Part shown: one piece after another, positions 8,321 to 16,584 of the stretch
Layout of the letters: each line of letters opens with the position of its first letter
Position numbering within the stretch: the first letter of the stretch is position 1
Origin: a virus
Reading direction: 5' to 3' (one strand)
Length of the DNA stretch: 31,183 bases
IMG/VR virus record: IMGVR_UViG_3300037517_000619
Span: 1-31,183 of that record
Notes under the pieces: model-generated
Told to the model about the DNA's origin: nothing
The model's database searches: none
The model's input: the letters and a program-made list of their open reading frames with translations, nothing else
Position numbers and translations under genes: made by a program

Positions 8321-8888
8321 GATCCGCCTCTATGGCCGGCTCGCCAAGTTCATCGGGCGACGGGTGCTCGAGGCCGAGGTGGCCAGCGCAGCTGAGGCGG
8401 TGCGCTTCCTGCTGGCCAACTTCCCGCAGCTGGAGCGGCACATGGCTGACCAGCACTACCGGGTGAGCGTGGGCAGTTATGACCTAGATGAGGGCGAGCT
8501 GCACGATCCGGCAGGCCAGCAGCAGATCAAGATCGTGCCCGTGCTCCAAGGGGCTGGTGCTGTGGGCCGGATCATCGCCGGCGTTGCATTGCTGGCCGCC
8601 TCCTTTGCGATCCCCGGTTTTGCTGCATGGGCTGGCCCTACGGCTTACTCGCTGATCATTGGCGTCGGCGCCAGCCTGGTACTTGGCGGCGTGGCTCAAC
8701 TGCTCACGCCAGTGCCAACGATGAACAGCGGCAAAGATTCTGAGAAGGATCCGCGTAAGTCCTACAGCTTCTCAGGCATCCAGCAGACCAGCCGCCAAGG
8801 CGTGCCCGTTCCGGTCGTCTACGGCGAGACGCTGGTGGGCTCGGTTGTGATCTCGGCTGGCATCGACACAGTGCGGGTGAAAGGCTGA
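8310..8888 (+). CDS. Tail assembly protein I-like, membrane-segment containing
   Basis: This 192-residue protein follows K and precedes J, the place of lambda I. The first 80 residues form a ubiquitin-like alpha/beta domain ([19 protein letters not shown], then [19 protein letters not shown]). Two hydrophobic segments follow at about 84-105 and 112-134, separated by FAAWAGP. The tail after residue 140 is polar. Homologues are needed for tail-tip assembly but are not kept in the virion in lambda. A strong AGGAGG at 8296-8301 lies within the K gene, 8 bases before ATG 8310, so this start is well supported. The stop shares a base with the J start. Confidence 0.85.
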   Translation: MLRKIRLYGRLAKFIGRRVLEAEVASAAEAVRFLLANFPQLERHMADQHYRVSVGSYDLDEGELHDPAGQQQIKIVPVLQGAGAVGRIIAGVALLAASFAIPGFAAWAGPTAYSLIIGVGASLVLGGVAQLLTPVPTMNSGKDSEKDPRKSYSFSGIQQTSRQGVPVPVVYGETLVGSVVISAGIDTVRVKG

Positions 8889-11800
8889 TGACGCAGATCT
8901 ACGGCGCTGGCGGTGGTGGCAAGGGTGGTGGCGGAAGCCAGAGCACACCCAAAGAGGCAGACGACAACCTGAACAGCAGGCAGTACGCAACCGTACTAGA
9001 CCTAATCAGTGAAGGCGAGATTCAAGGGCTAAAGAACGGCTTTCAGTCGATCTATCTGAACAACACCCCAGTTCAGAACCCGAACGGCAGCTTTAACTTT
9101 AAAAACCTCGACGTGGAGGTGCGCTACGGCACGCAAACACAGGACTACATCGCTGGCAATAATGCGATTGAGGATGAAACGCCTGTTGGCGTTGAGGTAC
9201 AAAAAGCCACCCCCATCACTCGCACAATCACCGATCCAAACGTAGATGCTGCGCGGATCACAATTACGGTTCCGCAACTGCAGGAGATCACCAAAAATGG
9301 TGACATCGTAGGGGCTCGGATACGGCTGCAAATCGCGGTGCAGTACAACGGCGGCGGGTTTGCAACAGTTATCGCTGACGTTATCTCCGGACGCACAGCC
9401 GATGCATACCAGCGCGACTATTTAATCAACCTCTCTGGTGCGTTCCCGGTAGACATCCGTGTGACGCGGGTAAACGATGACAGCGATAGCGCCAAGCTGG
9501 CCAATGCGTTCAACTGGACCAGCTACACAGAGATCACTTACGCCAAGCTGCGCTATCCCAACAGCGCGCTGATCAGCTTGCGGGTGGATGCTGAGCAGTT
9601 CTCAAGCATTCCGGTTCGGTCCTATCTGATCCGCGGCATCAAAGTTCGGATTCCATCGAATGCGACGGTGGATGGCAACAATGGCCGGCTGGTCTACAGC
9701 GGAATCTGGGACGGAACGTTTGGCGCGGCGCAATGGTGCTCTGATCCAGCGTGGATCCTGTGGGATCTACTCACCTCCACTCGCTACGGGTTCGGCGATC
9801 ACATCCAGGCTGCACAGCTCGACAAGTGGGCATTCTTCGCCGCAAGCCAGTACGCCAGCGAGCTGGTGCCCAACGGTTTCGGCGGCCAAGAGCCGCGCTT
9901 CTCCTGCAACGTCAACATCCAGACGGCTGAGGAGGCGTACAAGCTGATCAACGACATGTGCTCGGTGTTCCGTGCCATGCCGTACTGGAGCACCGGCGCG
10001 CTCACGATCAGTCAGGACCGGCCGGCTGACTCGGCCTACCTGTTCACGCTGGCGAACGTCTCTGAGGAGGGCTTCAGCTACCAGGGCAGCAGCCGCAAGA
10101 CGCGGCCAACGGTTGCCGTGGTGAGCTACCTCGACCTGCCCAGCCGCGACATCGCCTACGAGGTGGTGGAGGACCAGGCCGCGATCACCAAGTACGGCGT
10201 GGTGACCACGCAGATCAGCGCTTTTGCCTGCACCAGCCGCGGCCAGGCATCACGGATCGGGGAGTGGCTGCTCTACTCCGAACAGTACGAGAGCGAGGTG
10301 ATCAACTTCACCGCATCGATCGATGCCGGCGTGGTGGTGCGGCCCGGTCAGATCATCGAGGTGGCAGATCCAACGCGAGCCGGTGCAAGGCGTGGTGGGC
10401 GGATCACCTCAGCCACCACCACAGCGGTCACGGTGGACGATGCCACGGGGTTGACCTTCAGCGCAGGCGCCACCCTCTCGGTAATCCTGCCCACCGGCAT
10501 TGTGCAGACCCGCAACGTGACGGGGATCGCCGGCAGTGTGATCAGCTTGGCTGAGCCGCTCACCGCAGCGCCCAACGCCAACAGCGTGTGGATCTACCAG
10601 ACCAGCAACATTCAGACCTCAACTTGGCGGGTGTTGTCGGTACAGGAACAGGATGGTGCGCAGTACGCGATCAGCGCGCTGGCCTACAACGCCAGCAAGT
10701 ACGGCTACATCGAGCGCGGTGCCCCCCTCCAGCGGCGCGATGTCAGCGACCTGAACATCATTCCGCCAGCGCCCACCAACCTGCAGGCTGCTGAGGTGCT
10801 TTATGAAAACAACGGCCAAGCGTTGTCCAAGCTGATCGTTAGCTGGCAGCCGGTGCTTGGCGTCAGTGAGTATCGGATCAGCTGGCGGCAGCAGGATGGC
10901 AACTGGACAACCACCACTCAGGCACGGCCGGATTACGAGATCCTCAACACCGCAGGCGGGACCTATGAGGTGGAGGTCTACAGCCTCAGCGCTGCGCTGC
11001 GGGCATCGATTGAGCCGGCCCAGCTCACCGTGCAGGCATTCGGCAAGACAGCCCCGCCCCTGTCGCCCACCGGCGTGTCGCTCATCCCGATCGATGAAGC
11101 CAGCGCCGTCATCAGTTGGGATCGCTCCACTGAGTTAGACGTTGTGCTCGGCGGCAAGGTGCTGATCCGTCACAACGTGCTGATGACCGCCGCGACGTGG
11201 GAGGACAGCCAGGAAATTGTCTCTGCTGCAGCTGGAAGCCAGACACAGAAGCAGGTGCCGCTGCTCGGTGGCACCTACCTGTTGAAATTCGAGGATGACA
11301 CCGGCAACCGCTCGACATCGGCAGCCTCTGTGGTCGTCGGCTTGCCCACCCCACAGCCTCGCCTCCTGGCGCAGAGCTACCGGGAGGATCAGGAGACCCC
11401 GCCGTTCTCCGGCAACTTCACCGACATGTTCTACAGCGCCGAGCTAGACGGCGTGGTACTGAGCACAGGCGAGAACGTGGACAGCATGGCCACAGACGGC
11501 GACTGGGATGCACTTGGCACGGTCGATGCAGTCGGTGGCGTGCTCGCATCCGGCGAGTATGAGTTCGGCAGCACGCTGGACCTTGGCGGGATCTTTGATC
11601 TCAACATGACCCGGCACTTCGTCACACGGCCGTTCCTGCCAGGATCGCTGTGGGATGACAAGCCGGGCGACATCGACATCTGGCCCGAGATCGATGAGAA
11701 CAACCTCGATGCAGTGAACGCGCTGCTCTATGTGCGCACCACCGAAGATGACCCGGCCGGCACACCAACTTGGGGAGCATGGCGCGAGTTCAGCAACGCG

Positions 11801-12145
11801 ATCACCCGCGGCCGTGGCTTTCAGTTCAAGACGATCGCCACCAGCTCAGACCCGGCGCAGAACATCATCATCGACGAGCTTGGCTGCCAGCTTGAGCTGC
11901 AGCAGCGCACCGAGCAGTCCGCAACTCTCACGACCGGTACCGCGACCTACTCGGTGGTCTTTCAAAACCCCTTCTTCGAGGCGCCGAGCGTTGGTATCAC
12001 TGGTTTCAACATGGGCACCGGCGACTACTTCACCATCGCATCCGTGACGCGGGCTGGATTCGAAGTAACATTCAGGGACAGCGCAGGCGGTGCCGTCAGC
12101 CGCCAGTTCACCTACACCGCCATCGGCTTCGGCCGGGAGATCTGA
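8888..12145 (+). CDS. Host specificity / tail tip protein J-like
   Basis: At 1085 residues this is the largest gene in the window. It begins with a glycine-rich leader (GAGGGGKGGGGS) and a NSRQYATVLDLISEGEIQGL segment that is diagnostic for the lambda J family. The centre (about 250-620) is the conserved hub and tail-tip region, including an EAYKLINDMCSVFRAMPYWSTG stretch interrupted only by loops. From about 630 to 830 two fibronectin-III-like units follow (PPAPTNLQAAEVL; PPLSPTGVSLIPI). The end (about 830-1085) is beta-rich and should reach the receptor. J proteins build the central tail spike and, in lambda, bind the host receptor. The start shares a base with the I stop (TGATG). Confidence 0.92.
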   Translation: MTQIYGAGGGGKGGGGSQSTPKEADDNLNSRQYATVLDLISEGEIQGLKNGFQSIYLNNTPVQNPNGSFNFKNLDVEVRYGTQTQDYIAGNNAIEDETPVGVEVQKATPITRTITDPNVDAARITITVPQLQEITKNGDIVGARIRLQIAVQYNGGGFATVIADVISGRTADAYQRDYLINLSGAFPVDIRVTRVNDDSDSAKLANAFNWTSYTEITYAKLRYPNSALISLRVDAEQFSSIPVRSYLIRGIKVRIPSNATVDGNNGRLVYSGIWDGTFGAAQWCSDPAWILWDLLTSTRYGFGDHIQAAQLDKWAFFAASQYASELVPNGFGGQEPRFSCNVNIQTAEEAYKLINDMCSVFRAMPYWSTGALTISQDRPADSAYLFTLANVSEEGFSYQGSSRKTRPTVAVVSYLDLPSRDIAYEVVEDQAAITKYGVVTTQISAFACTSRGQASRIGEWLLYSEQYESEVINFTASIDAGVVVRPGQIIEVADPTRAGARRGGRITSATTTAVTVDDATGLTFSAGATLSVILPTGIVQTRNVTGIAGSVISLAEPLTAAPNANSVWIYQTSNIQTSTWRVLSVQEQDGAQYAISALAYNASKYGYIERGAPLQRRDVSDLNIIPPAPTNLQAAEVLYENNGQALSKLIVSWQPVLGVSEYRISWRQQDGNWTTTTQARPDYEILNTAGGTYEVEVYSLSAALRASIEPAQLTVQAFGKTAPPLSPTGVSLIPIDEASAVISWDRSTELDVVLGGKVLIRHNVLMTAATWEDSQEIVSAAAGSQTQKQVPLLGGTYLLKFEDDTGNRSTSAASVVVGLPTPQPRLLAQSYREDQETPPFSGNFTDMFYSAELDGVVLSTGENVDSMATDGDWDALGTVDAVGGVLASGEYEFGSTLDLGGIFDLNMTRHFVTRPFLPGSLWDDKPGDIDIWPEIDENNLDAVNALLYVRTTEDDPAGTPTWGAWREFSNAITRGRGFQFKTIATSSDPAQNIIIDELGCQLELQQRTEQSATLTTGTATYSVVFQNPFFEAPSVGITGFNMGTGDYFTIASVTRAGFEVTFRDSAGGAVSRQFTYTAIGFGREI

Positions 12146-12148
12146 CGC

Positions 12149-13573
12149 ATGGCCCAAGGAGATCTCAACGTCGCCAACCAATCAGGTGCCGCCTTCCGCG
12201 CGGACCTGAACAACCAGCTGGCGGCTCTTGGGACGCTGCAGAGCGGCGCCAGCGCACCCAGCACCACGTTCGCCTACATGCTGTGGGCCGACACCACCAC
12301 CGGCATCCTGAAGCTGCGCAACGCAGCGAACAGCGCGTGGATCAATGTCGGCACGCTAGCCAGTACCAACCTCGGTCTAGCGCTGGCTGCCAGCCCAACA
12401 TTCACCGGCACCGCCACCTTCACCGGTGACATCACGATGAGCGGCACCGGGTTCCTTGATGTCCCGGTTGGCACGACAGCGCAGCGGCCTGCATCGCCCA
12501 CGTCGGGCATGGTGCGGTTCAACACCACCACGGCGCAGTTCGAGGGTTACGGCACCGCCGCTTGGTCGCAGCTCGGCAACACCGCATTGAGCGGCAAGAA
12601 CCGCATCATCAACGGGGACATGCGGATTGATCAGCGGAATGCTGGGGCGGCGGTGACGATCAACGCAAGTTCTATTACTTACTCGTTAGATCGCTGGGCT
12701 GGCTTCGGGATGGCTACTGCCGGAGTCTTTACCCTAAACCGTTCAACTACCGCTCCTAGTAATTTTATCAATAGTTTGGCAGCATCATGCACTACAGCTG
12801 ATGCATCGCTTGCATCAACTGACAGGTATTTTATTAGCCAACCTGTTGAAGGCAACAATACGGCTGACTTAGGATTTGGTACAGCAACAGCAAAGACGTT
12901 AACAGTTTCTTTCTGGGTGCAGTCGTCCTTAACTGGTACTTATTGCGTTGCGCTGGCCAATGGCGATGCCAATAGATCTTATGTGACTGAATACTCAATC
13001 AATGCTGCAAATACTTGGGAGTACAAAACTATCACCATTGCGGGCGACACAGCTGGCACATGGCTGACCGACACTTCTATTGGCGTGAGCCTGCGTTTTG
13101 CACTTGCAGCAGGCACCACTTTTCAAACAACAGCTAATAACTGGGCTGGCGGCAACTTTATTGCTACAGCCAATCAGGTCAACTGGATGAGCAGCAACAC
13201 GAGCCGCACATTCCGAATCAGCGGCGTTCAAATGGAAACCGGAACCGTCGCTACCCCGTTTGAGCTTCGCAGCCACGGGGAGGAGTTGGCGTTGTGTCAG
13301 AGGTATTACCAAAGCCTGCCAGGGAACTTCTCTGGTTACCTTCTCCAAAATGACTCGATCTTTTGGGCCATTCCTTTTGCTGTCACTATGAGATCCACGC
13401 CGACGGTGGCTTTCTCAGGCTACACTTACAGTCCTGCGACCACGAATCTCTCTGCTACGGCGATTTCATCGACAGGATTCACTGTAAACGTTAACTCGGG
13501 GGCGTCGGGCACTACAACGCCAGGAAGGCATTTCGCTACTGGTGGTTTATACACTGCAACTATCGAGCTGTAA
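12149..13573 (+). CDS. Tail fibre protein with exchangeable C-terminal domain
   Basis: This 474-residue protein starts three bases after the J stop. Residues 1-75 form a conserved-looking attachment segment (QGDLNVANQSGAAFRADLNNQ, then FAYMLWADTTTGILKLRN). Residues 85-150 carry fibre-like repeats (TFTGTATFTGDIT, a GTTAQRPASPTSGMVRFNTT segment). Around residue 155 the sequence changes to a NRIINGDMRIDQRN segment followed by a beta-sandwich of about 200 residues, a type often seen as a sugar-binding tip. The DNA changes with it: from about 12660 to 13560 it is clearly poorer in GC and uses more A/T-ending codons than the first part. That pattern fits a fibre whose tip was swapped by recombination. 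It probably contacts the host surface. Confidence 0.82.
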   Translation: MAQGDLNVANQSGAAFRADLNNQLAALGTLQSGASAPSTTFAYMLWADTTTGILKLRNAANSAWINVGTLASTNLGLALAASPTFTGTATFTGDITMSGTGFLDVPVGTTAQRPASPTSGMVRFNTTTAQFEGYGTAAWSQLGNTALSGKNRIINGDMRIDQRNAGAAVTINASSITYSLDRWAGFGMATAGVFTLNRSTTAPSNFINSLAASCTTADASLASTDRYFISQPVEGNNTADLGFGTATAKTLTVSFWVQSSLTGTYCVALANGDANRSYVTEYSINAANTWEYKTITIAGDTAGTWLTDTSIGVSLRFALAAGTTFQTTANNWAGGNFIATANQVNWMSSNTSRTFRISGVQMETGTVATPFELRSHGEELALCQRYYQSLPGNFSGYLLQNDSIFWAIPFAVTMRSTPTVAFSGYTYSPATTNLSATAISSTGFTVNVNSGASGTTTPGRHFATGGLYTATIEL

Positions 13574-13576
13574 CTC

Positions 13577-13810
13577 ATGGCCTACCAACTCACCACCGGC
13601 GACTGCATCCTCCGCATCGCGGACAACGCCTTTATCCCACCCGACCCCGCCAATACCGACTACGCTGCCTATCTGGCGTGGCTGGAGGAAGGCAACACCC
13701 CTGAACCCGCCCCACAGCCTGCACCTGCCCCAGTGCTCACGCCAGCCGAGAAGCTTGCAGCCTCCGGCCTGACCGTGGCTGAGCTGAAGGAACTGCTGGG
13801 ACTCGACTGA
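13577..13810 (+). CDS. Small fibre-companion protein
   Basis: The 77-residue product follows the fibre gene by three bases. It starts with short strands (YQLTTGDCILRIADNAFIPPD), has a YAAYLAWLEEG helix, a proline/alanine-rich linker (PEPAPQPAPAPVLTP) and a closing helix (AEKLAASGLTVAELKELLGLD). I have seen proteins of this plan behind fibre genes of cyanobacterial phages, where they may serve as fibre chaperones or tip subunits. No enzymatic motif is visible. Its stop shares a base with the next small ORF. The proline-rich linker followed by a short helix recalls the other small protein at 1898-2239, which also sits behind a large surface protein. Confidence 0.65.
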   Translation: MAYQLTTGDCILRIADNAFIPPDPANTDYAAYLAWLEEGNTPEPAPQPAPAPVLTPAEKLAASGLTVAELKELLGLD

Positions 13811-13947
13811 TGGCAGTACGCGCCAAGGCCGGCACCGGTCGGATCGACCACCAGCCCGGACCGCCGAAGCTCACCTCACAGGGACAAGGCCAACATTCGC
13901 GGCCACGGCGTAGAGGCCGCAAGAAACTCCGGGGACAGGGCCGCTAA
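13810..13947 (+). CDS. Very small, strongly basic protein
   Basis: A 45-residue frame opens at ATG 13810, overlapping the previous stop by one base (TGATG), and ends at TAA 13945-13947. More than a quarter of its residues are Arg or Lys, concentrated in the C-terminal half (SRPRRRGRKKLRGQGR). The GQGQHSRPR...RGQG pattern is one I associate with tiny basic proteins of cyanophages whose role is unknown. It could bind nucleic acid or an acidic virion partner. Translational coupling supports that it is real; function cannot be assigned. Confidence 0.55.
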   Translation: MAVRAKAGTGRIDHQPGPPKLTSQGQGQHSRPRRRGRKKLRGQGR

Positions 13948-13970
13948 CTCCCGCTTGCCATCACCACGAT

Positions 13971-13990
13971 GAGGCGGCACCGTCCGCCTC
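13971..13990 (+). other. Short GC-rich hairpin between fibre and lysis genes
   Basis: GAGGCGG at 13971-13977 and CCGCCTC at 13984-13990 form a perfect 7-bp stem with a 6-base loop in the 73-base gap before the holin-like gene. No run of T follows, so it is not a standard terminator. It might protect transcript ends or slow read-through between the structural and lysis genes. Confidence 0.35.
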
Positions 13991-14020
13991 GTTACGATGT
14001 GATCGACGCAGGGCGCCCCG

Positions 14021-14254
14021 ATGGTGGACGAACCTAAAACCGTCGGCGGCGTGTTCGCTGCTTCCCTCCCGGCAGCACTCGGAGCCGGCATGTTTGCCAT
14101 CGGCGCCCTGCTCATCTCAATGCAGGTGCAGTTCGCGCGCGTAGAAGCCACCGTTCAGCAGATGGTGCGCGCAGTCGAAGAGCTGAAGAACGACAGCAAG
14201 GCTGAGCTCACCCTGCTCGACCAGCGGGTGCGCGCCCTTGAAATGCGCAAGTAG
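14021..14254 (+). CDS. Holin-like single-span membrane protein with coiled coil
   Basis: The 77 residues contain one hydrophobic helix at about 9-34 (GGVFAASLPAALGAGMFAIGALLISM region) followed by a long charged amphipathic helix (about 36-75) with heptad-like spacing (VEATVQQMVRAVEELKN). The short N-terminus is polar. Small proteins with this plan next to an endolysin often act as holins or holin partners, which permeabilise the inner membrane at lysis. The gene starts with ATG 14021; the next membrane-protein gene begins 15 bases after its stop. The role is inferred from topology and neighbourhood. Confidence 0.6.
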   Translation: MVDEPKTVGGVFAASLPAALGAGMFAIGALLISMQVQFARVEATVQQMVRAVEELKNDSKAELTLLDQRVRALEMRK

Positions 14255-14269
14255 CCTGAGGGCATCGAC

Positions 14270-14464
14270 GTGCTGAACATGGACCGGATCGCTGATTACA
14301 TCGCGCTGGCGGTGGCCATCCACGGTCTCGCGCTGGTGATCGTCAACCTCACCCCAACCCCCAAGGACAACGAAGCGCTGGGCAACTTCTCCCGCGTGGT
14401 GGTCAGGGCCTATCGCGCGATCGAGATCCTCGCCGGCATCGTCTCACCTCTCGCCAAGCGCTGA
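14270..14464 (+). CDS. Second small membrane protein of the lysis cassette
   Basis: The product is 64 residues from GTG 14270, or 61 from ATG 14279. GAGGG at 14258-14262 is 7 bases from the GTG and 16 from the ATG, so GTG is favoured. A hydrophobic helix spans about residues 8-28 (IALAVAIHGLALVIVNL), followed by a polar loop with TPTPKDNEALGNF and a second, weaker amphipathic helix near the end. It sits between the holin-like gene and the endolysin, three bases before the endolysin start, so it could be the holin, an antiholin or a spanin-like part. I cannot decide which. Confidence 0.55.
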   Translation: MLNMDRIADYIALAVAIHGLALVIVNLTPTPKDNEALGNFSRVVVRAYRAIEILAGIVSPLAKR

Positions 14465-14467
14465 GCA

Positions 14468-15550
14468 ATGGCCAACCCGGCACCGATCACCCTTGATCAG
14501 CTGTTTCGGTTCTACAAGGCGCTGCCCCATCAGGCGGCCGCGATTCAGCAGCTCGAGCAGGATCTGGCCGTGAACGGCTACCAGGCAGCGATGCGCAGGG
14601 ACCGGGCGTGGTTCAACACATGGAGCCAGGACGGCAAGCAGGCGGATCTGGCAGCAGCCCTGGCGCTGATCAAGTCGTTCGAGGGTTGTCACCTCGACGC
14701 CTACCCAGATCCGCTGAGCGGCGGCGCACCGTGGACGATCGGCTACGGGACAACGCGCTACAGCGACGGGCGCGCCGTCAGCAAAGGCGACAGGATCAAC
14801 GCGGTCGAGGCTGACATGCTGCTGCGGCTGGAGGTGGACAAGATCGCTGCCAAGCTCCGCAGCGCCGTTCCCTTCTGGATCGAGATGACAGACGCGCAGA
14901 AGTGCGCGCTGATCTCCTTTGCCTACAACCTCGGCGCTGGCTTCTACGGCGCCAAGGGCTTCGAGACCATCAGCCGACGGCTGCGCGAAAAGGACTGGCC
15001 GGGCGTGCCCGATGCCCTGTTGCTGTACCGCAACCCCGGCACCAACGTGGAGGCCGGCCTCAAGCGGCGCCGCATCGCAGAGGGCGATCTGTGGGGCCGT
15101 GACAAGCAGACCACCGGGCCGGTCTCCGCGATGTTCACGCCGGAGTCGCCGTTCAGTCAGAAGATCACGCCGCACATCACCGCGGGTGAGTTTGCGATCG
15201 GGCAAGAGGCGCGACGGTTCGATCATCAGCATCAGTGCGATACGGCGCTGAAGCTGGCGCAGTTCTTGGAGAAGGTGCGCGCGCAGTTCGGTGGCCGGCC
15301 GATCGTGATCACCTCCGGCTATCGGCCAGCAGCGATCAACCGGCAGGTGGGTGGCGCCAGCGGTAGTGAGCACCTCTACGACGGCATCGGTGTGGGTGCG
15401 GTGGACTTTTTCGTTGATGGCGCGGACATCAACGCCGTGCAGGCATGGTGCGACAAAAACTGGCCGTACTCGCTCGGCTACGGCGCACCTAAAGGTTTCG
15501 TGCATTGCGGCATCCGCAAGGGCAGCCCTAGGGTCCGGTGGGACTACTGA
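14468..15550 (+). CDS. Two-domain endolysin: GH24 lysozyme plus M15 peptidase
   Basis: The 360-residue enzyme should cut both the sugar and the peptide parts of peptidoglycan. After an N-terminal helical part (about 1-60), residues 62-210 are a GH24 (T4-type) lysozyme: SFEGCHLDAYPD supplies the catalytic E72 and D81, spaced as E-x8-D, with WTIGYGTT downstream and ISFAYNLGAGFYG in the second lobe. Residues 232-360 are an M15-type zinc peptidase with SGYRP, H302, D313 (AVDFF) and H346 (FVHCGIR), the expected zinc ligands. There is no signal peptide, so export depends on the holin. Most phage lysozymes of this type have only the first domain. ATG is three bases after the membrane-protein gene. 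Confidence 0.92.
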   Translation: MANPAPITLDQLFRFYKALPHQAAAIQQLEQDLAVNGYQAAMRRDRAWFNTWSQDGKQADLAAALALIKSFEGCHLDAYPDPLSGGAPWTIGYGTTRYSDGRAVSKGDRINAVEADMLLRLEVDKIAAKLRSAVPFWIEMTDAQKCALISFAYNLGAGFYGAKGFETISRRLREKDWPGVPDALLLYRNPGTNVEAGLKRRRIAEGDLWGRDKQTTGPVSAMFTPESPFSQKITPHITAGEFAIGQEARRFDHQHQCDTALKLAQFLEKVRAQFGGRPIVITSGYRPAAINRQVGGASGSEHLYDGIGVGAVDFFVDGADINAVQAWCDKNWPYSLGYGAPKGFVHCGIRKGSPRVRWDY

Positions 15551-15557
15551 GTAACCT

Positions 15558-16073
15558 GTGCCCCTTCCTGACTACGACATCCACGAGCTGTGCAAGCGCC
15601 ACGCGATGGTGGTGCCGTTCGATCCTGATCTGGTCAACCCGGCCAGCATCGATGTGCTGCTGGGCGATCGGATCATGATCGAGGTGGCGGAGAGCCGCGA
15701 CCTGCAGATCCACGGCATCAGCGGCCACACCGCAGAGGATCCCTACTGGCTGCAGCCGGGTGAGTTCTGCCTCGCCGAGACGCGCGAGATCTTCAACCTG
15801 CCGGACTGCATCGCCGCGCAGTTCGTGCTCAAGTCCAGCCGCGCACGCGAGGGCCTGGAGCACCTGCTGGCCGGCTGGTGTGATCCGGGCTGGCATGGCA
15901 GCCGCTTGACGCTGGAGCTGAGCAACGCGCGCAAGATGCACCCGGTTGCGATCTGGCCCGGCATGAAGATCGGCCAGATGGTGTTCCACAAGATGGAGGG
16001 CATCCCCGGCCGCAGCTATGCGGTCACCGGCCGCTACAACGGCGATCTGGCGGTGACCGCCAGCAAGGGCTAA
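15558..16073 (+). CDS. dcd: dCTP deaminase-like nucleotide enzyme
   Basis: The 171-residue protein carries the dCTP deaminase/dUTPase trimeric fold pattern: VNPASIDVLLGD near residue 30, FVLKSSRAREGL (S93, S94, R97) that binds the phosphates, CDPGWHG (109-114) and LTLELSN with E120 in the place of the catalytic glutamate, then PGMKIGQMVF. The enzyme would turn dCTP into dUTP, feeding dTTP synthesis. All key residues seem present. Start GTG 15558 lies 7 bases after the endolysin stop, with no clear ribosome-binding site. It is the last gene of the rightward late block, followed by a terminator. A regulatory dUTPase-like role is possible but less likely. Confidence 0.88.
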   Translation: MPLPDYDIHELCKRHAMVVPFDPDLVNPASIDVLLGDRIMIEVAESRDLQIHGISGHTAEDPYWLQPGEFCLAETREIFNLPDCIAAQFVLKSSRAREGLEHLLAGWCDPGWHGSRLTLELSNARKMHPVAIWPGMKIGQMVFHKMEGIPGRSYAVTGRYNGDLAVTASKG

Positions 16074-16102
16074 CCTGACGCCGGAGAGTCCTGGTGGACT
16101 GC

Positions 16103-16135
16103 AGCCCCGGTTCAGCCAGCCGGGGCTTTTATTTG
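16103..16135 (+). terminator. Rho-independent terminator after the late gene block
   Basis: AGCCCCGG at 16103-16110 and CCGGGGCT at 16120-16127 form a perfect 8-bp GC-rich stem with a 9-base loop, directly followed by TTTTATTT. It lies 29 bases after the deaminase stop and ends rightward transcription before a block of leftward genes. There is no T run on the other side, so it should act in one direction. Confidence 0.9.
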
Positions 16136-16164
16136 CGCCGCCATCAGCTGACGCCATTCGCGCA

Positions 16165-16359
16165 CTATTCGCGCACCTTCATCGGATGCCGCAGCTCAGC
16201 CATCCGCATCCGGTGGATCCTGCCAGGCGCCTCAGCCGGATCATCGAGCGGGATCATCGTGTAATCGTCACAGCCATGGCGCTCTGCCCAGTGCTGCGCG
16301 CCGATGTGGGTGGGGAACGGCCCGACGTGCCACGGGCCGATGCGGAGGATGTATGTCAT
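16165..16359 (-). CDS. Small conserved-looking protein, unknown function
   Basis: The 64-residue frame begins MTYILRIGPWHVGPFPTHIGAQHWAERHG and continues CDDYTMIPLDDP. The pattern of a short strand, a GPF turn and an Ala/Trp helix resembles small accessory proteins in cyanophage early regions that I remember only as hypothetical. There is no membrane segment and only one cysteine. It lies seven bases downstream of the tiny membrane protein gene at 16367-16546 and converges on the late terminator. The reading frame is probable because it is compact and fills the gap exactly; function is unknown. Confidence 0.55.
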   Translation of the reverse strand: MTYILRIGPWHVGPFPTHIGAQHWAERHGCDDYTMIPLDDPAEAPGRIHRMRMAELRHPMKVRE

Positions 16360-16366
16360 GGCGGGA

Positions 16367-16546
16367 TCAGGCTGCGGTGGTGATGTGGGTCAAAAAGGCG
16401 GCAACTGCGAGGGCATACACCGCAAGGCCAGCCACTGGCCCAGCCCACACGACAGCGACGCCGGCAGCTAGGTGAACGGCGATGACAACAAAGAAGGACG
16501 CCACCACCAGCCTGAGGCTGGCCAGAAAACGGCGGATGTAGGTCAT
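16367..16546 (-). CDS. 59-residue membrane protein
   Basis: A short frame starts at ATG 16546 and ends at TGA 16367 on the minus strand. After MTYIRRFLASLR come two hydrophobic stretches, about residues 13-31 (LVVASFFVVIAVHLAAGV) and 32-52 (VVWAGPVAGLAVYALAVAAFL), leaving only a short polar tail. The charged N-terminus suggests it stays inside. Two spans in 59 residues fit a small phage membrane protein such as a superinfection-exclusion or envelope-modulating factor, but no family is recognised. It lies between two other leftward genes with small gaps. Confidence 0.55.
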   Translation of the reverse strand: MTYIRRFLASLRLVVASFFVVIAVHLAAGVAVVWAGPVAGLAVYALAVAAFLTHITTAA

Positions 16547-16584
16547 AGGTGGAGGTTAGGGGCGCCGGAGCGCCCCGGTAGGGG

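Noticed and set aside
14444-15505. 353-codon minus-strand frame under the endolysin
   Set aside because: The plus-strand endolysin has two full active sites; the reverse frame has no recognisable domain.
15528-16157. 209-codon minus-strand frame under the dCTP deaminase
   Set aside because: It runs through the terminator hairpin and opposes a gene with all catalytic residues. A shadow of GC-rich coding DNA.
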